This document shows, in pieces, positions 54,378-62,705 of a DNA stretch of 64,000 nucleotides (positions are counted from its first letter, which is position 1; every line of letters starts with the position of its first letter). The stretch comes from Streptomyces halobius (lineage in GTDB: Bacteria > Actinomycetota > Actinomycetes > Streptomycetales > Streptomycetaceae). The position numbers were made by a program, and so were the translations under genes. The DNA lies in NCBI RefSeq assembly GCF_023277745.1, contig NZ_CP086322.1, positions 5,518,001 to 5,582,000 on the forward strand, read 5' to 3'. The notes beneath the pieces were generated by a model that saw nothing but the letters and a program-made list of their open reading frames with translations, did not search any database and had not been told where the DNA came from.

Positions 54378-55372
54378 GACGGGCTGCGTCGCTGCACGAA
54401 GGAGGCGATGCCTTCCTGTGCGTCCACGGTCGTCATATTGATCTCCTGGGCGGCGGCCTCGGCGGCGAAGCACGCCGTCCGGTCGGTATCAAGCGAGGCG
54501 TTGACCAGCTGTTTCGTGAGGGCCAGCGTACGAGTGGGACCGGCCGCCAGCCGTTCGGCCCACTCCCGGGCCGTCTTCGTCAACTCGCCGTCCGGGACGA
54601 CCCGGTTGACCAGCCCGAGCCGCTCGGCCTCGGCGGCCGGTACGGCGTCACCGAAGAACATCAGCTCCTTGGCGCGCTGTGGGCCGATCAGCCGTGGCAG
54701 GAGGTAGGCGCCGCCGCCGTCCGGGACCAGTCCCCGGTGTACGAACACCTCGATGAACCGGGCCGATTCGGCGGCCAGCACCAGATCGCAGGCGAACGCG
54801 AGATGCGCTCCGAGTCCGGCGGCGGCGCCGTTGACGGCGGCGATCACCGGTTTCTCGCAGTCCAGCACTGCGGTGATCAGGCGCTGGGCGCCGCGCCGGA
54901 TCAGCCGGGCCACATCACCGGCGAGCCGGTCGCTCGTCGGGCCCGACGCGTCCGATACGTCCGACGGGTTCGCCGAGTCCGTCGAGTTCGTCGCGCCGTT
55001 CGAGTTCGACGAGTCCGTCGAGTTGGTCGGGCCTGCGGACGGTGATCCGCGCAGATCGGCGCCGGCGCAGAAGCCCTTGCCGGTCGCGGTGATCACCACG
55101 GCTCGTACGTCCGGGGCGGCGGAAGCGTCCGCGAGCTGCTCAATCATGCGTTCGCGCAGGTCAGGGGTGATCGCGTGGAGCGCTTCCGGCCGGTTGAGGG
55201 TGAGCCACGAGACGCCGTTGTCAGTGGCATGGAGTACCAATGAATCGACGGGATCGACGGGGTCGGTGGCCACTGCGGTTCCGGTGGCTCCGGCAGTGTT
55301 GGCGGCTTCGGCGGCCTTGGCCGAAGGTGCCGGGTTGCCCGGGACGTTGGGGGAAACGGGGGAGGACGTCAT
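54362..55372 (-). CDS. enoyl-CoA hydratase/isomerase with a Ser/Asn/Thr-rich insertion
   Basis: 336-residue crotonase. Conserved parts are SWLTLNRPEALHAITPDL, AVVITATGKGFCAGADL (oxyanion loop), AAVNGAAAGLGAHLAFACDLVLA and FVHRGLVPDGGGAYLLPRLIG, where an Asp occupies the second acidic site as in PaaG-like members. Directly after GADL there is a hydrophilic insertion of about 40 residues (PTNSTDSSNSNGATNSTDSA and on) absent from the family, in a loop near the active site. An Ala/Pro-rich leader of about 40 residues precedes the domain. ATG at 55372. Follows the acyl-CoA synthetase-like gene on the same strand. Confidence 0.88.
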   Translation of the reverse strand: MTSSPVSPNVPGNPAPSAKAAEAANTAGATGTAVATDPVDPVDSLVLHATDNGVSWLTLNRPEALHAITPDLRERMIEQLADASAAPDVRAVVITATGKGFCAGADLRGSPSAGPTNSTDSSNSNGATNSTDSANPSDVSDASGPTSDRLAGDVARLIRRGAQRLITAVLDCEKPVIAAVNGAAAGLGAHLAFACDLVLAAESARFIEVFVHRGLVPDGGGAYLLPRLIGPQRAKELMFFGDAVPAAEAERLGLVNRVVPDGELTKTAREWAERLAAGPTRTLALTKQLVNASLDTDRTACFAAEAAAQEINMTTVDAQEGIASFVQRRSPSYRGR

Positions 55373-55460
55373 GGGGGAGCGGCTCCAGAAGGTGTGGTCG
55401 GGGCGCGTGCGAGGAGCGGCGGGCTGGTTACGGCAGTTGCTGGCGGGCCGATTGCGGCGC

Positions 55461-55586
55461 GTACGGTCGGCATCGTGTGTACGGTCGGCACCGTGTGTAC
55501 GGTCGGCGTCGTGGGGACGGTCGGCACCGTCCGTACGACCTGTACCGTCTGCGCGGCCCGCACCGTCCGTAGGACCCGCACCTCCG
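55461..55586. repeat. 18-bp tandem repeat, seven units
   Basis: Units start at 55461, 55479, 55497, 55515, 55533, 55551 and 55569, with consensus GTACGGTCGGCACCGTGT. The array lies between the synthetase and hydratase genes. On the minus strand it is an open frame of VHTVPT-type hexapeptides running from an ATG at 55599 to the hydratase start. Confidence 0.85.
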
Positions 55587-55601
55587 GCACCGCCCGCATG
55601 G

Positions 55602-57836
55602 TCAATGGCAGACGGCGAGCGCGTCCAGGGCCACGGCGCCCTGCCCGCGCGGCAGGATCACGAGTGGGTTGATGTCCAACTCGGCCAGGTCACTGCCCAG
55701 TTCGAGAGCCATCCGCTGTACCCGCAGGACGACTTCGATGAGCGCGTCGGTATCCGCGGGCGGCGCGCCGCGTACGCCCTCCAGGAGGGCACGACCGCGC
55801 AGTTCGCCGAGCATCGCGCGCGCCTGGTCCTCTCCGAAGGGTGGCACACCCACCGCGACGTCCCGCAGGACCTCCACGAGCACCCCGCCGAGCCCGACCG
55901 TCATTGTCGGCCCGAAGAGACTGTCGTGGGTGACGCCGACGACCATCTCCACACCCCGCTCGATCATCTGGCAGACCAGTACGCCGTCCAGCGGAACGTC
56001 CTCGTAGCGGGCGATGTCGATGAGTTCGCGGTAGGTGTCCCGGACCTGACTGGCGGAGGTCAGACCGACCTTGACCAGGCCGAGTTCGGTCTTGTGGGCC
56101 AGCTGCGGCCCGGATGCCTTCATGACCACCGGGTACCCCACCAGGCTCGCCGCCCGTACGGCCGCCGCGGCGCTGGTCACCAGCTGTTCGCGCGGTACGC
56201 GGATGCCGTAGGCGCGCAGCAGCTGCTTCGCCGCGTGCTCGCTGAGCTCTTGTCCCGGGCGCATCAGGCCCTGTGCCTTGCGTGCGGAGGGGGACAGCAC
56301 GCGCGGGGCGTCGTCGAAGGGGGAGCGGTAGCCGGCGGCGAAGCGATGGTGATCGAGGTAGGCGCGGACGGCGGTGATGCAGTTGGCGAAGGTGCGGAAG
56401 GTGGCCACGCGCGAGGAGCCGAGGAGGGTGGTGCGGTAGGCGTCCTCGGTGCCGAGCGGCGACCCCCACACCACACACACCAGCTTGTCCGTCTGCTCCG
56501 CCGCGTCCACCAGATCCTGTGCGAGCTTGTCGCTCATGGGCGGAAACGGCCCGGTGATCGGGCAGACCAGCACCCCTACGGACGGGTCGGCCAGGATCGC
56601 ATCGATGATCTTCCGGCCGCGCCAGTCGCCGACGGGATGCCCGCCGTTGTCGATCGGGTTGGCGACATTGAGGTAGTCCGGTATCCACTGGTGCAGTTCG
56701 GACTGCTTGGCCTGAGTGAGGGTGGGCAGCCGCAGGCCCGCCGCGGTCGCGAGGTCGGCGAAGTGGGCGCCGGTGCCACCGGAGATCGAGTAGACGGCGA
56801 CGCCCTCGGCGGTGGGCTGCCCGGCGCGGGCCAGCAGCGCCGCGGTGTCCTGGAGCTCGTCGAGCCCGTTCACCCGGATCACGCCGAACTGTCGCATCGC
56901 CGCGTCCACGACTTCGTCCGCGCCGGTGAGCTTGCCGGTGTGCGAGCGGGCCGTCCGGGCGCCGGTCTCGGTGCGGCCGACCTTGACGGCGACGACGGGC
57001 ACCTTGTGACGGGCGGCGCGATCGGCGGCGAGCAGAAAGCTGCGGCCGTCCTTGAGCCCCTCCACATACGCGGCGATGGCGCCGACCTCGGGGCGGGAGG
57101 CGAAGTAGGAGAGGAAGTCGGCGGTCTCCAAGTCGGCCTCGTTGCCGGTGGGTGCCCAGTGGGAGAGGCGGATGCCGAGTTCCTGGAGGGCGAAGAGGGG
57201 ACGGCCCTGATGGCCGGACTGGGTGATCAGCGCGATGGCCGGGCCGTTCAGGTCGTCGCGGAACGTCTCGAAGGCGTTGAGGTTGGTGTTCGGGCCGAGC
57301 AGCCGGAGACCGGAGCGTTCGACGGCGTCGGCCAGCCGGGCCTGGGCGGTCGCCCCCTCCTCGCCGGTCTCGGCGAAGCCGGAGGCGAAGGCGACCGCGA
57401 ACTTCGCCTTCGTCTCGGCGAGTTGCTCGATGACGGGGACGGGGTCGCCGACCAGCAGAACGGCGAGGTCGACGGGCTCCGGCAGATCGGCGACGGCGGT
57501 GTGGCAGGGCAGGCCGAAGACCCGCTCGCGCCCCGGGTTGACGGGATGGAGCCGGGCGCCGACGCGTTCCGCCCAGGTGATCAGCTGGCGGGTGATGCCG
57601 GTGTTGGGGCGGCCTTCGCTGTCCGAGGCGCCGATCACGGCCACGGATTCGGGCCGGAAGAAGCGGTCCAGATCAGGCACCGGAGCGTGCAGCGGACGGC
57701 CGCTGACGTCCCGGTCCCCGATACCGCCGCGTGGCTCGCTCAGGCCGTGGACGGCGTGTGGTGGCTGCTCCCCACAGGCCACGACGCGGGCCGGACGGGA
57801 GTGAGTGGTGAGGGTGCCATGAGTCGATCCAAGCAT
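55602..57836 (-). CDS. ADP-forming acyl-CoA synthetase-like protein (alpha-beta fusion)
   Basis: 744 residues. CoA-binding Rossmann domain (LDRFFRPESVAVIGASDSEG, about 56-75), succinyl-CoA-ligase-like domain with the phospho-His loop RSHTGKLTG (His299), and a C-terminal ATP-grasp domain (LLRAYGIRVPREQLV, YPVVMKASGPQLAHKTELG, DINPLVILPRG). Family members make acyl-CoA from acids with ATP to ADP and phosphate, or act as protein acyltransferase relatives. ATG at 57836 is used, but conservation begins about residue 54 and an in-frame GTG at 57680 could be the start. Two operators lie 37-76 bp upstream of 57836. Confidence 0.87.
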   Translation of the reverse strand: MLGSTHGTLTTHSRPARVVACGEQPPHAVHGLSEPRGGIGDRDVSGRPLHAPVPDLDRFFRPESVAVIGASDSEGRPNTGITRQLITWAERVGARLHPVNPGRERVFGLPCHTAVADLPEPVDLAVLLVGDPVPVIEQLAETKAKFAVAFASGFAETGEEGATAQARLADAVERSGLRLLGPNTNLNAFETFRDDLNGPAIALITQSGHQGRPLFALQELGIRLSHWAPTGNEADLETADFLSYFASRPEVGAIAAYVEGLKDGRSFLLAADRAARHKVPVVAVKVGRTETGARTARSHTGKLTGADEVVDAAMRQFGVIRVNGLDELQDTAALLARAGQPTAEGVAVYSISGGTGAHFADLATAAGLRLPTLTQAKQSELHQWIPDYLNVANPIDNGGHPVGDWRGRKIIDAILADPSVGVLVCPITGPFPPMSDKLAQDLVDAAEQTDKLVCVVWGSPLGTEDAYRTTLLGSSRVATFRTFANCITAVRAYLDHHRFAAGYRSPFDDAPRVLSPSARKAQGLMRPGQELSEHAAKQLLRAYGIRVPREQLVTSAAAAVRAASLVGYPVVMKASGPQLAHKTELGLVKVGLTSASQVRDTYRELIDIARYEDVPLDGVLVCQMIERGVEMVVGVTHDSLFGPTMTVGLGGVLVEVLRDVAVGVPPFGEDQARAMLGELRGRALLEGVRGAPPADTDALIEVVLRVQRMALELGSDLAELDINPLVILPRGQGAVALDALAVCH

Positions 57837-57872
57837 CGCAGACGCCCGCTCCTGTGTGACGGCTCTCGCTAC

Positions 57873-57911
57873 ATGACGTCTAGTCAGGTTACTGAACTGA
57901 CGCCCCGTCAG
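57873..57911. promoter_or_regulatory. CTGACG-N3-CGTCAG operators 4 and 5
   Basis: ATGACG-TCT-AGTCAG (57873-57887, two mismatches) and a perfect CTGACG-CCC-CGTCAG (57897-57911), exactly 24 bp apart, suggesting side-by-side dimers upstream of the synthetase gene. Confidence 0.7.
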
Positions 57912-58020
57912 GAATGGGGTGGCACGGTAAAGCTTCGGAGGGGTGGCGGTGCCGGGACCCGCCTCCTTGGGCCCCTTGTGTGCCCGCGCCTCGCCCGCTG
58001 GACTGGAGCGGTCTCGGAGG

Positions 58021-58035
58021 CTGACGCACCGTCAG
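58021..58035. promoter_or_regulatory. CTGACG-N3-CGTCAG operator 6
   Basis: Perfect CTGACG-CAC-CGTCAG, 43 bp upstream of the DUF35 gene start and followed by TTAAC, a likely promoter overlap. Confidence 0.75.
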
Positions 58036-58077
58036 TTAACGGCCTCCGTCGTGGCGGGCAGCGGGAGGGTGTGCGGA

Positions 58078-58554
58078 ATGCGTGGAATGCAGATGATCGG
58101 GCTCGGTCGGGCCGGAAGTGCGGCGCGCTTCGATCTGCCGGAGGTGGATGCGTTCACCCGGCCGTACTGGGACGCGGCGGCCGAGGGGCGGTTGCTGCTG
58201 CGTCGTTGTCGGGCCGAGGGGTGTGGCGCGGCCCATCACTATCCGCGGGAGTTCTGCCCGTACTGCTGGAGCGAGGATGTCGAGTGGGAGCGGGCCTGCG
58301 GCCGCGCCGCCCTTTACACCTGGTCCGTCGTGCACCGTAATGACCTCCCGCCCTTCGGCGGCCGGGTGCCGTACATCGCGGCCGTGGTGGACCTCACCGA
58401 GGGCCCGCGGATGATGACCGAGATCACCGACTGCCCGGAGGTCGACCTGCGGATCGATATGCCGCTCAGGGTGCACTTCCGCACTCAAGGCGGGGCGGCG
58501 GACGGAGGGTTTGCGGACGGAGGTGTCGCAGTCCCCGTCTTCCGACCCGCGTAA
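58078..58554 (+). CDS. Zn-ribbon/OB-fold (DUF35) acyl-CoA-associated protein
   Basis: 158 residues. Rubredoxin-like zinc ribbon with Cys pairs in RRCRAEGCGAAHHYPREFCPYC (about 44-65), then an OB-fold (LYTWSVVHRNDLPPFGGRVPYIAAVVDL, MMTEITDC). DUF35 proteins act as CoA-binding partners of thiolases; with Ltp2-type thiolases they form aldolases that cleave steroid side chains. A Ltp-type thiolase begins at the right edge of this window. ATG at 58078 with GGGAGGG eight bases upstream. Preceded by a perfect catabolic operator. Confidence 0.88.
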   Translation: MRGMQMIGLGRAGSAARFDLPEVDAFTRPYWDAAAEGRLLLRRCRAEGCGAAHHYPREFCPYCWSEDVEWERACGRAALYTWSVVHRNDLPPFGGRVPYIAAVVDLTEGPRMMTEITDCPEVDLRIDMPLRVHFRTQGGAADGGFADGGVAVPVFRPA

Positions 58555-58595
58555 TTCGGGTGGCAGGCGGTATCCGCGCGCGGCATGCTGTGGTG

Positions 58596-59084
58596 GTGCT
58601 GATCCGAGAAGCGACCGCGGCCGACTGGCCCGCCATCTGGCCGTTCTTCCACGCCATCGTCGCGGCCGGCGAGACCTACACCTACCCGCGTGATATGGAC
58701 GAGCCCGCGGCCCGTGAGTCGTGGCTGCTCCAGCCGCCCGGCCGTACGGTCGTCGCGGTGGACGACTCCGGGACAATGCTCGGCTCGGCCAAGATGAACC
58801 CCAACCACATGGGCGGCGCCTCGCATATCGCCAGCGCCAGTTTCATGGTCGACCCGCAGCACGGCGGACGCGGTGCCGGGCGGGCGCTGGGCGAGCATGT
58901 GCTGGCCTGGGCCCGCGCGGAGGGCTACCGGGCGATGCAGTTCAACGCCGTGGTCGAGACCAACACCGTTGCCGTCGAGCTCTGGAAGTCCCTCGGCTTC
59001 CAGATCATGACGACCCTCCCCGAGGGATTCCAGCACCCCACCAAGGGCTATGTCGGGCTGCACATCATGTATCAACAGCTCTGA
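58596..59084 (+). CDS. GNAT-family N-acetyltransferase
   Basis: 162 residues from the GTG at 58596 (VLIREATAADWPAIWPFFHA). The acetyl-CoA motif is FMVDPQHGGRGAGRALGEHVL, then FNAVVETNTVAVELWKSLGF and a C-terminal HPTKGYVGLHIMY. The closest type by eye is the phosphinothricin-acetyltransferase-like group with unknown substrates. An alternative start lies 12 codons upstream but has no better ribosome site. It follows the DUF35 gene by 41 bp and could be co-transcribed, though a functional link is not obvious. Confidence 0.88.
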   Translation: MLIREATAADWPAIWPFFHAIVAAGETYTYPRDMDEPAARESWLLQPPGRTVVAVDDSGTMLGSAKMNPNHMGGASHIASASFMVDPQHGGRGAGRALGEHVLAWARAEGYRAMQFNAVVETNTVAVELWKSLGFQIMTTLPEGFQHPTKGYVGLHIMYQQL

Positions 59085-59125
59085 CATCCTCTGCCTCTTG
59101 GGAGGGGCGGCATCCATGTCCCGCC

Positions 59126-59920
59126 TTACGGCCAGAGCAGTTCCTGTTCCCAACCACCATCCACACAACGGTAGTTGAGGCGTACATGACGCCGCTGCGC
59201 ATCGCCCTGGAAGAACTCGACCTCCTCGGCGCGCAGCACGTACAGCGTCCAGCTCGGAACGGAAGCGTCCGGCTCGCGCCGGGCTCGCTCCCACGCGGCC
59301 TCCGACGCCCGCGCCAGCTCCTCGGTGGAGCCCAGGACCTCGCTCTGCCGCCCGACCAGCGCCGCCGCCAGCGCGCCCGTGGAGCGGCGGTGCAGGTCGG
59401 CGGCGCTCTCTTCGGGTCCGGCCGCGGTGACCGTCCCACGGACACGGACCTGGCGGCCGACCGCCGGCCAGTAGAAGCCGAGCGCAGCCCGCGGCCGGGC
59501 TGCCAGCTCCCGGCCCTTGCGGCTGCCGCGGTGCGAGGCGAAGTGCCAGCCGCACTCGTCCGCGTCGTGCAGTATCACGGTCCGTACGGACGGGTCGCCG
59601 GCCGCGTCCGCCGTGGCCAGCATCATCGTGTGCGGCTCGGGGACACCGGCCTCGGCGGCCTCCCGCAACCACTGCCGGAACAGCGGCAGCGGCTCGTCCG
59701 GGGCCTTCGCCGGATCGAACGACGGCAGCTCGCTCTCCCAGACCCGCAGCCCGCGCAGCAGCTCCCGGAACGCGCGGGCGTCGTCGCCGGAGGGCTGGCT
59801 GCTGGAGGGCTGGCCGCCGGGGTGGTGTGGGGTGGGGGGCGCGGTGTGGTCGGCGGGAGCGGTGGGGGGCTCGTCCGGGGCGTCGTCGTGGCGGGCCTGG
59901 TGCGCGGGAAGATCGGTCAT
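59126..59920 (-). CDS. pyridoxamine 5'-phosphate oxidase family protein
   Basis: 264 residues. The first 45 are polar and Pro/His-rich. The FMN split-barrel domain then shows FRQWLREAAEAGVPEPHTMMLATADAAGDPSVRTVILHDADE and GWHFASHRGSRKGRELAARPRAALGFYW, and ends in the PNPOx C-terminal RRHVRLNYR motif. This pattern is PdxH-like, but phenazine-biosynthesis PhzG-type relatives look similar and the vitamin B6 role is not certain. ATG at 59920. Converges with the GNAT gene. Confidence 0.85.
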   Translation of the reverse strand: MTDLPAHQARHDDAPDEPPTAPADHTAPPTPHHPGGQPSSSQPSGDDARAFRELLRGLRVWESELPSFDPAKAPDEPLPLFRQWLREAAEAGVPEPHTMMLATADAAGDPSVRTVILHDADECGWHFASHRGSRKGRELAARPRAALGFYWPAVGRQVRVRGTVTAAGPEESAADLHRRSTGALAAALVGRQSEVLGSTEELARASEAAWERARREPDASVPSWTLYVLRAEEVEFFQGDAQRRHVRLNYRCVDGGWEQELLWP

Positions 59921-60076
59921 GTCAGGCAGCGTACGGCGGGGCCGAGGGGGCCGACGGGGCAGACAGGGCCGACGGAGGGCGGGGGCGGCAGGCTCGGTAG
60001 GTCGGCGCGGCGACAGCCGGGTTGGTGCGGCGGCTGAGGGTGGCATGGGGACCGGTGCTGCGGCGATGGCTGGGGC

Positions 60077-61495
60077 TCATGTGGTGCTCCGGGTAGCGGT
60101 GATGGAGGGGGCCGCGGCGAGGGGCGGGGCCGGCGCGACGGTCGGGGGTGCCGTCGGCACCGGATAGACCTTGAGCGCGATCGCGTTCGCGGCGCGCTGC
60201 ACACCCTCGGCGATCTTCTTCGCGACCAGGTTCTTCCACGGCATATACGGCAGGATCCGCATCATCAGATGCCGGAACCGGATCGCCGGCCACGAACCCG
60301 CGGTCATCTCCTTGGCGAACTTCTCCGTCAGCCGGTGATTCACGGTGACATAGCCGCGCATCTCCTCCTCGTAACGGCCGAAGGCCCTCGCCGTATCACC
60401 GCCGGCCGCCGCGAGTTCCCCGGCCAGCACGTACGCGCCGACCAGCGCCATCCCCGTACCCTGCCCCGAAGCCGGCGAGGGGCAGTGCGCGGCATCGCCG
60501 AGCAGCACCACCCGCCCGCTCGACCAGCGGTCCATCTCGATCAGGTTCAGTCCGTCGAAGTAGAAATCGGGCGCTTCGCGGGCTGCTTCGAGCATCCGTG
60601 GGATCTCGCTCCAGCATCCGGTCGGGGGCGTCCCCGTGTCGTGGCCCATGAACGCGGCTCCTAGCAGGGAGAGTTGCTGCATGGCGTCCCGGTGGTCGTA
60701 CGTCAGGCGCGGTGCACGAAAAGTCATCAAGCCCTTGGCCGCCGGGGCTCCGGCAGAGTGGTAGACGCAGACCAGTTTGCCCGGCAGTGCGTGATACAAC
60801 TCCTCGCGGTCCAGGTCGAGATCGTTCGGCAGGGAGAACGCCGAGATATACCCGCCGAGGTGGCGTACGAACCGCTCCTCGGGGCCGAAGGCCAGTCGCC
60901 GGACGGTCGAATGCACGCCGTCCGCGCCGACGACTATGTCGAAGCGACGTGGGGAACTCCGTTCGAAGGTGACCTCGACGCTGTCGAGCTTGGAAGACGC
61001 GGTCGGGCTGCTGGTCGTGGTAGGGCCGGCGGTCGTGGCAGAGCTGGCGGTCGGGGTCGGGCTGATGGACGTGACCGAGTCGCCGAAGACGTACTCGACG
61101 TCGCCCCGGGTGCGCTCGGAGTGGATGCGGGCCAGTTCGCCGCGCATGATCTCGTCGTCGCGGCCGGTCCGGGCGCCGAGGATTTCGGCGGGGAGCGTGG
61201 CGATCCGCGTGCCGTCGCCGTTCACGTACGCGCCGGTCCGCATGTCCGTACTGGCGCGGTGAATGTCCTGCAGTATCCCCATCCGCTCGGCGACCTCGAT
61301 CGCCGCGCCGCGGATGTCGACCTTGTAGCCGCCGGTCCGCAGCTCGGGCGCGCGCTCGACGACGGTTACCGCGAAGCCGTAGCGGTGCAGCCAGTGGGCG
61401 AGCGCGGGGCCGGCGATCCCGGCGCCGGAAATCAGCACGGTGCGGGGTGTGGGGGGGGTGCAGAGGGTGCGCGAATGCGAGCCGGTTGCGGGCAT
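60077..61495 (-). CDS. FAD-dependent monooxygenase (PHBH/TetX type)
   Basis: 472 residues. FAD-binding TVLISGAGIAGPALAHWLHRYGF near the N-terminus, VVGADGVHSTVRRLAFG and VVLLGDAAHCPSPASGQGTGMAL are the family motifs. Members hydroxylate aromatic compounds or inactivate tetracyclines. A Ser/Thr/Pro-rich stretch (SPTPTASSATTAGPTTTSSP, about 165-185) replaces a surface loop and looks like expansion of simple codons. ATG at 61495 with GAAGGG upstream. A strong inverted repeat at 61549-61588 sits at its promoter; a TetR gene lies 540 bp away on the other strand. Confidence 0.88.
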   Translation of the reverse strand: MPATGSHSRTLCTPPTPRTVLISGAGIAGPALAHWLHRYGFAVTVVERAPELRTGGYKVDIRGAAIEVAERMGILQDIHRASTDMRTGAYVNGDGTRIATLPAEILGARTGRDDEIMRGELARIHSERTRGDVEYVFGDSVTSISPTPTASSATTAGPTTTSSPTASSKLDSVEVTFERSSPRRFDIVVGADGVHSTVRRLAFGPEERFVRHLGGYISAFSLPNDLDLDREELYHALPGKLVCVYHSAGAPAAKGLMTFRAPRLTYDHRDAMQQLSLLGAAFMGHDTGTPPTGCWSEIPRMLEAAREAPDFYFDGLNLIEMDRWSSGRVVLLGDAAHCPSPASGQGTGMALVGAYVLAGELAAAGGDTARAFGRYEEEMRGYVTVNHRLTEKFAKEMTAGSWPAIRFRHLMMRILPYMPWKNLVAKKIAEGVQRAANAIALKVYPVPTAPPTVAPAPPLAAAPSITATRSTT

Positions 61496-61548
61496 GGGGA
61501 TTCCCTTCGGGCCGTGGAGCTCCTGGATTGATGTGCGCCGCCGACGAC

Positions 61549-61588
61549 TATGCAAGCGTCATAAACGCATGTCTATGACGCTTGTATA
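61549..61588. promoter_or_regulatory. 40-bp inverted repeat upstream of the monooxygenase
   Basis: TATGCAAGCGTCATA and TATGACGCTTGTATA, fifteen-base arms matching at 14 positions around a 10-bp spacer. It lies 54 bp before the monooxygenase start; probable operator for a dimer or pair of dimers. Confidence 0.7.
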
Positions 61589-61812
61589 GGAGGAAGGGCC
61601 GGGGGATGGGCGTTGGTGCGCAGTACGGCGAAGCCGGTCGCCGCGACGAGTGCGGCCGTCGCGACGTGGATGCCGTAGGCCGCTGTCGCCGAGCCGCTAT
61701 GGCTGAGGATCACGATCGCGTCGCCGAGCGGGGTGAGGGGGAACGCGAGCATCACGTGCCCAGTGCCCGGCGCTGTCCGGTGGCCAGGGGGCAGGCCGAT
61801 GAAGCCGGGCAT
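61573..61812 (-). pseudogene. C-terminal remnant of a DUF4267-like membrane protein
   Basis: The minus strand encodes LTPLGDAIVILSHSGSATAAYGIHVATAALVAATGFAVL, which looks like the last two membrane segments of DUF4267-type proteins. The expected N-terminal half is missing and is replaced by a 9-bp tandem repeat. Its stop lies in the inverted repeat upstream of the monooxygenase. Likely decayed. Confidence 0.45.
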
Positions 61813-61824
61813 GGCAGGCTCCTC

Positions 61825-61887
61825 GGCTCGACTGGCTCGACTGGCTCGACTGGCTCGACTGGCTCGGAAGGCTCGGAGGGCTCGGAG
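61825..61887. repeat. 9-bp tandem repeat
   Basis: GGCTCGACT four times then GGCTCGGAA and GGCTCGGAG twice: seven units without interruption, multiples of three so any frame stays open. Confidence 0.88.
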
Positions 61888-61964
61888 GACTCGCGTACTC
61901 GGGCAATAACTCCGGCGACAACTCGGGCGACTTGGCCCAGGAGTGGCGGAAGATTACTAAAAGT

Positions 61965-62030
61965 TCTAGCAAAGCTAGATGACAAAGCGACGCTAGCGTT
62001 GCCTCCGCTCGATTGCCTAGCAGAGCTAGA
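61965..62030. promoter_or_regulatory. putative TetR autoregulatory operators
   Basis: TCTAGC-AAA-GCTAGA (61965-61979, perfect) and CCTAGC-AGA-GCTAGA (62016-62030, one mismatch), with a related ACGCTAGCGT dyad between (61990-61999). They lie directly upstream of the tetR start at 62038, the usual place for TetR self-repression. Confidence 0.75.
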
Positions 62031-62037
62031 ATTGGGT

Positions 62038-62637
62038 ATGGCCGTCCAACAGCGTCGGGAGCGCCAGCGGGCGCAGCGGCATCAGTTGATCGTCAAGGCG
62101 GCGCGTGAGCTCGCCGAGACGGAGGGGTGGGGTGCGGTCACCACCCGCCGCCTCGCCGAGCGGATCGAGTACAGTCAGCCGGTCCTCTACAGTCACTTCG
62201 CGAGCAAGGGCGCGATCGTCAACGCCGTGGCGCTGGAGGGCTTCGCCGAACTGGCCGTCGCGGCCCGCGCCGCGCGCAAGGCAGCCGCGGCCGGCGGCCA
62301 CACCGAGGCGCTGCTCGCCGTGGCCCGTGCGTACGCCGAGTTCGCCAGTGCCAACCCGGCTCTCTACGACGCGATGTTCACGCTCGCCACCGACCTGGAC
62401 TTCGGGAGCGTTGAATCCCCCGAGCCGCTCAAGGCCGCCTTCGACGAACTCCTCGCGGTCTTCGGCCCGTTGGCCGGACCGGACGGCGACCCCGAGGCAT
62501 TCACCGAGGTCGGCTGGAGTGCGCTGCACGGCCTGGTCACACTCGACCGCGCCGGCCGGCTCAGGGAGGGCCGCCAGGAGCAGCGGATCACCCTGCTCGT
62601 CAGCCGCCTCGCCGCCGCGACCCCGCCGGGCACTTAG
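62038..62637 (+). CDS. TetR/AcrR-family transcriptional regulator
   Basis: 199 residues. N-terminal helix-turn-helix domain (RHQLIVKAARELAETEGWGAVTTRRLAERIEYSQPVLYSHFASKGAIVNAVALEGF, about 14-69) and a C-terminal ligand domain with the ALYDAMFTLATDLDFG segment seen in WHG-type TetR proteins. Two CTAGC-N3-GCTAG palindromes overlap its promoter. It probably controls itself and perhaps the monooxygenase, although the monooxygenase operator has a different sequence. Ligand unknown. Confidence 0.92.
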   Translation: MAVQQRRERQRAQRHQLIVKAARELAETEGWGAVTTRRLAERIEYSQPVLYSHFASKGAIVNAVALEGFAELAVAARAARKAAAAGGHTEALLAVARAYAEFASANPALYDAMFTLATDLDFGSVESPEPLKAAFDELLAVFGPLAGPDGDPEAFTEVGWSALHGLVTLDRAGRLREGRQEQRITLLVSRLAAATPPGT

Positions 62638-62705
62638 TGCTCTGACCGGCAGGGTCTACCGGGTCGGGGTGGTCCGGCCAGGCGGCTGACCGGCAAGATC
62701 GACGG

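Larger units (their letters stand above)
57837..58077. other. divergent promoter region of the synthetase and DUF35 genes
   Basis: 241 bp holding three copies of the CTGACG-N3-CGTCAG motif, two near the synthetase gene and one near the DUF35 gene. No gene seen in it. Confidence 0.65.

Noticed and set aside
55461..55586. CRISPR-like array
   Set aside because: Units are contiguous 18-bp repeats with no spacers and no cas genes nearby.
61825..61887. Coding Gly-Ser-Thr repeat as N-terminal part of the TetR protein
   Set aside because: The TetR domain starts at the ATG at 62038 directly after its operators; upstream sequence in frame is low complexity with operators inside it.
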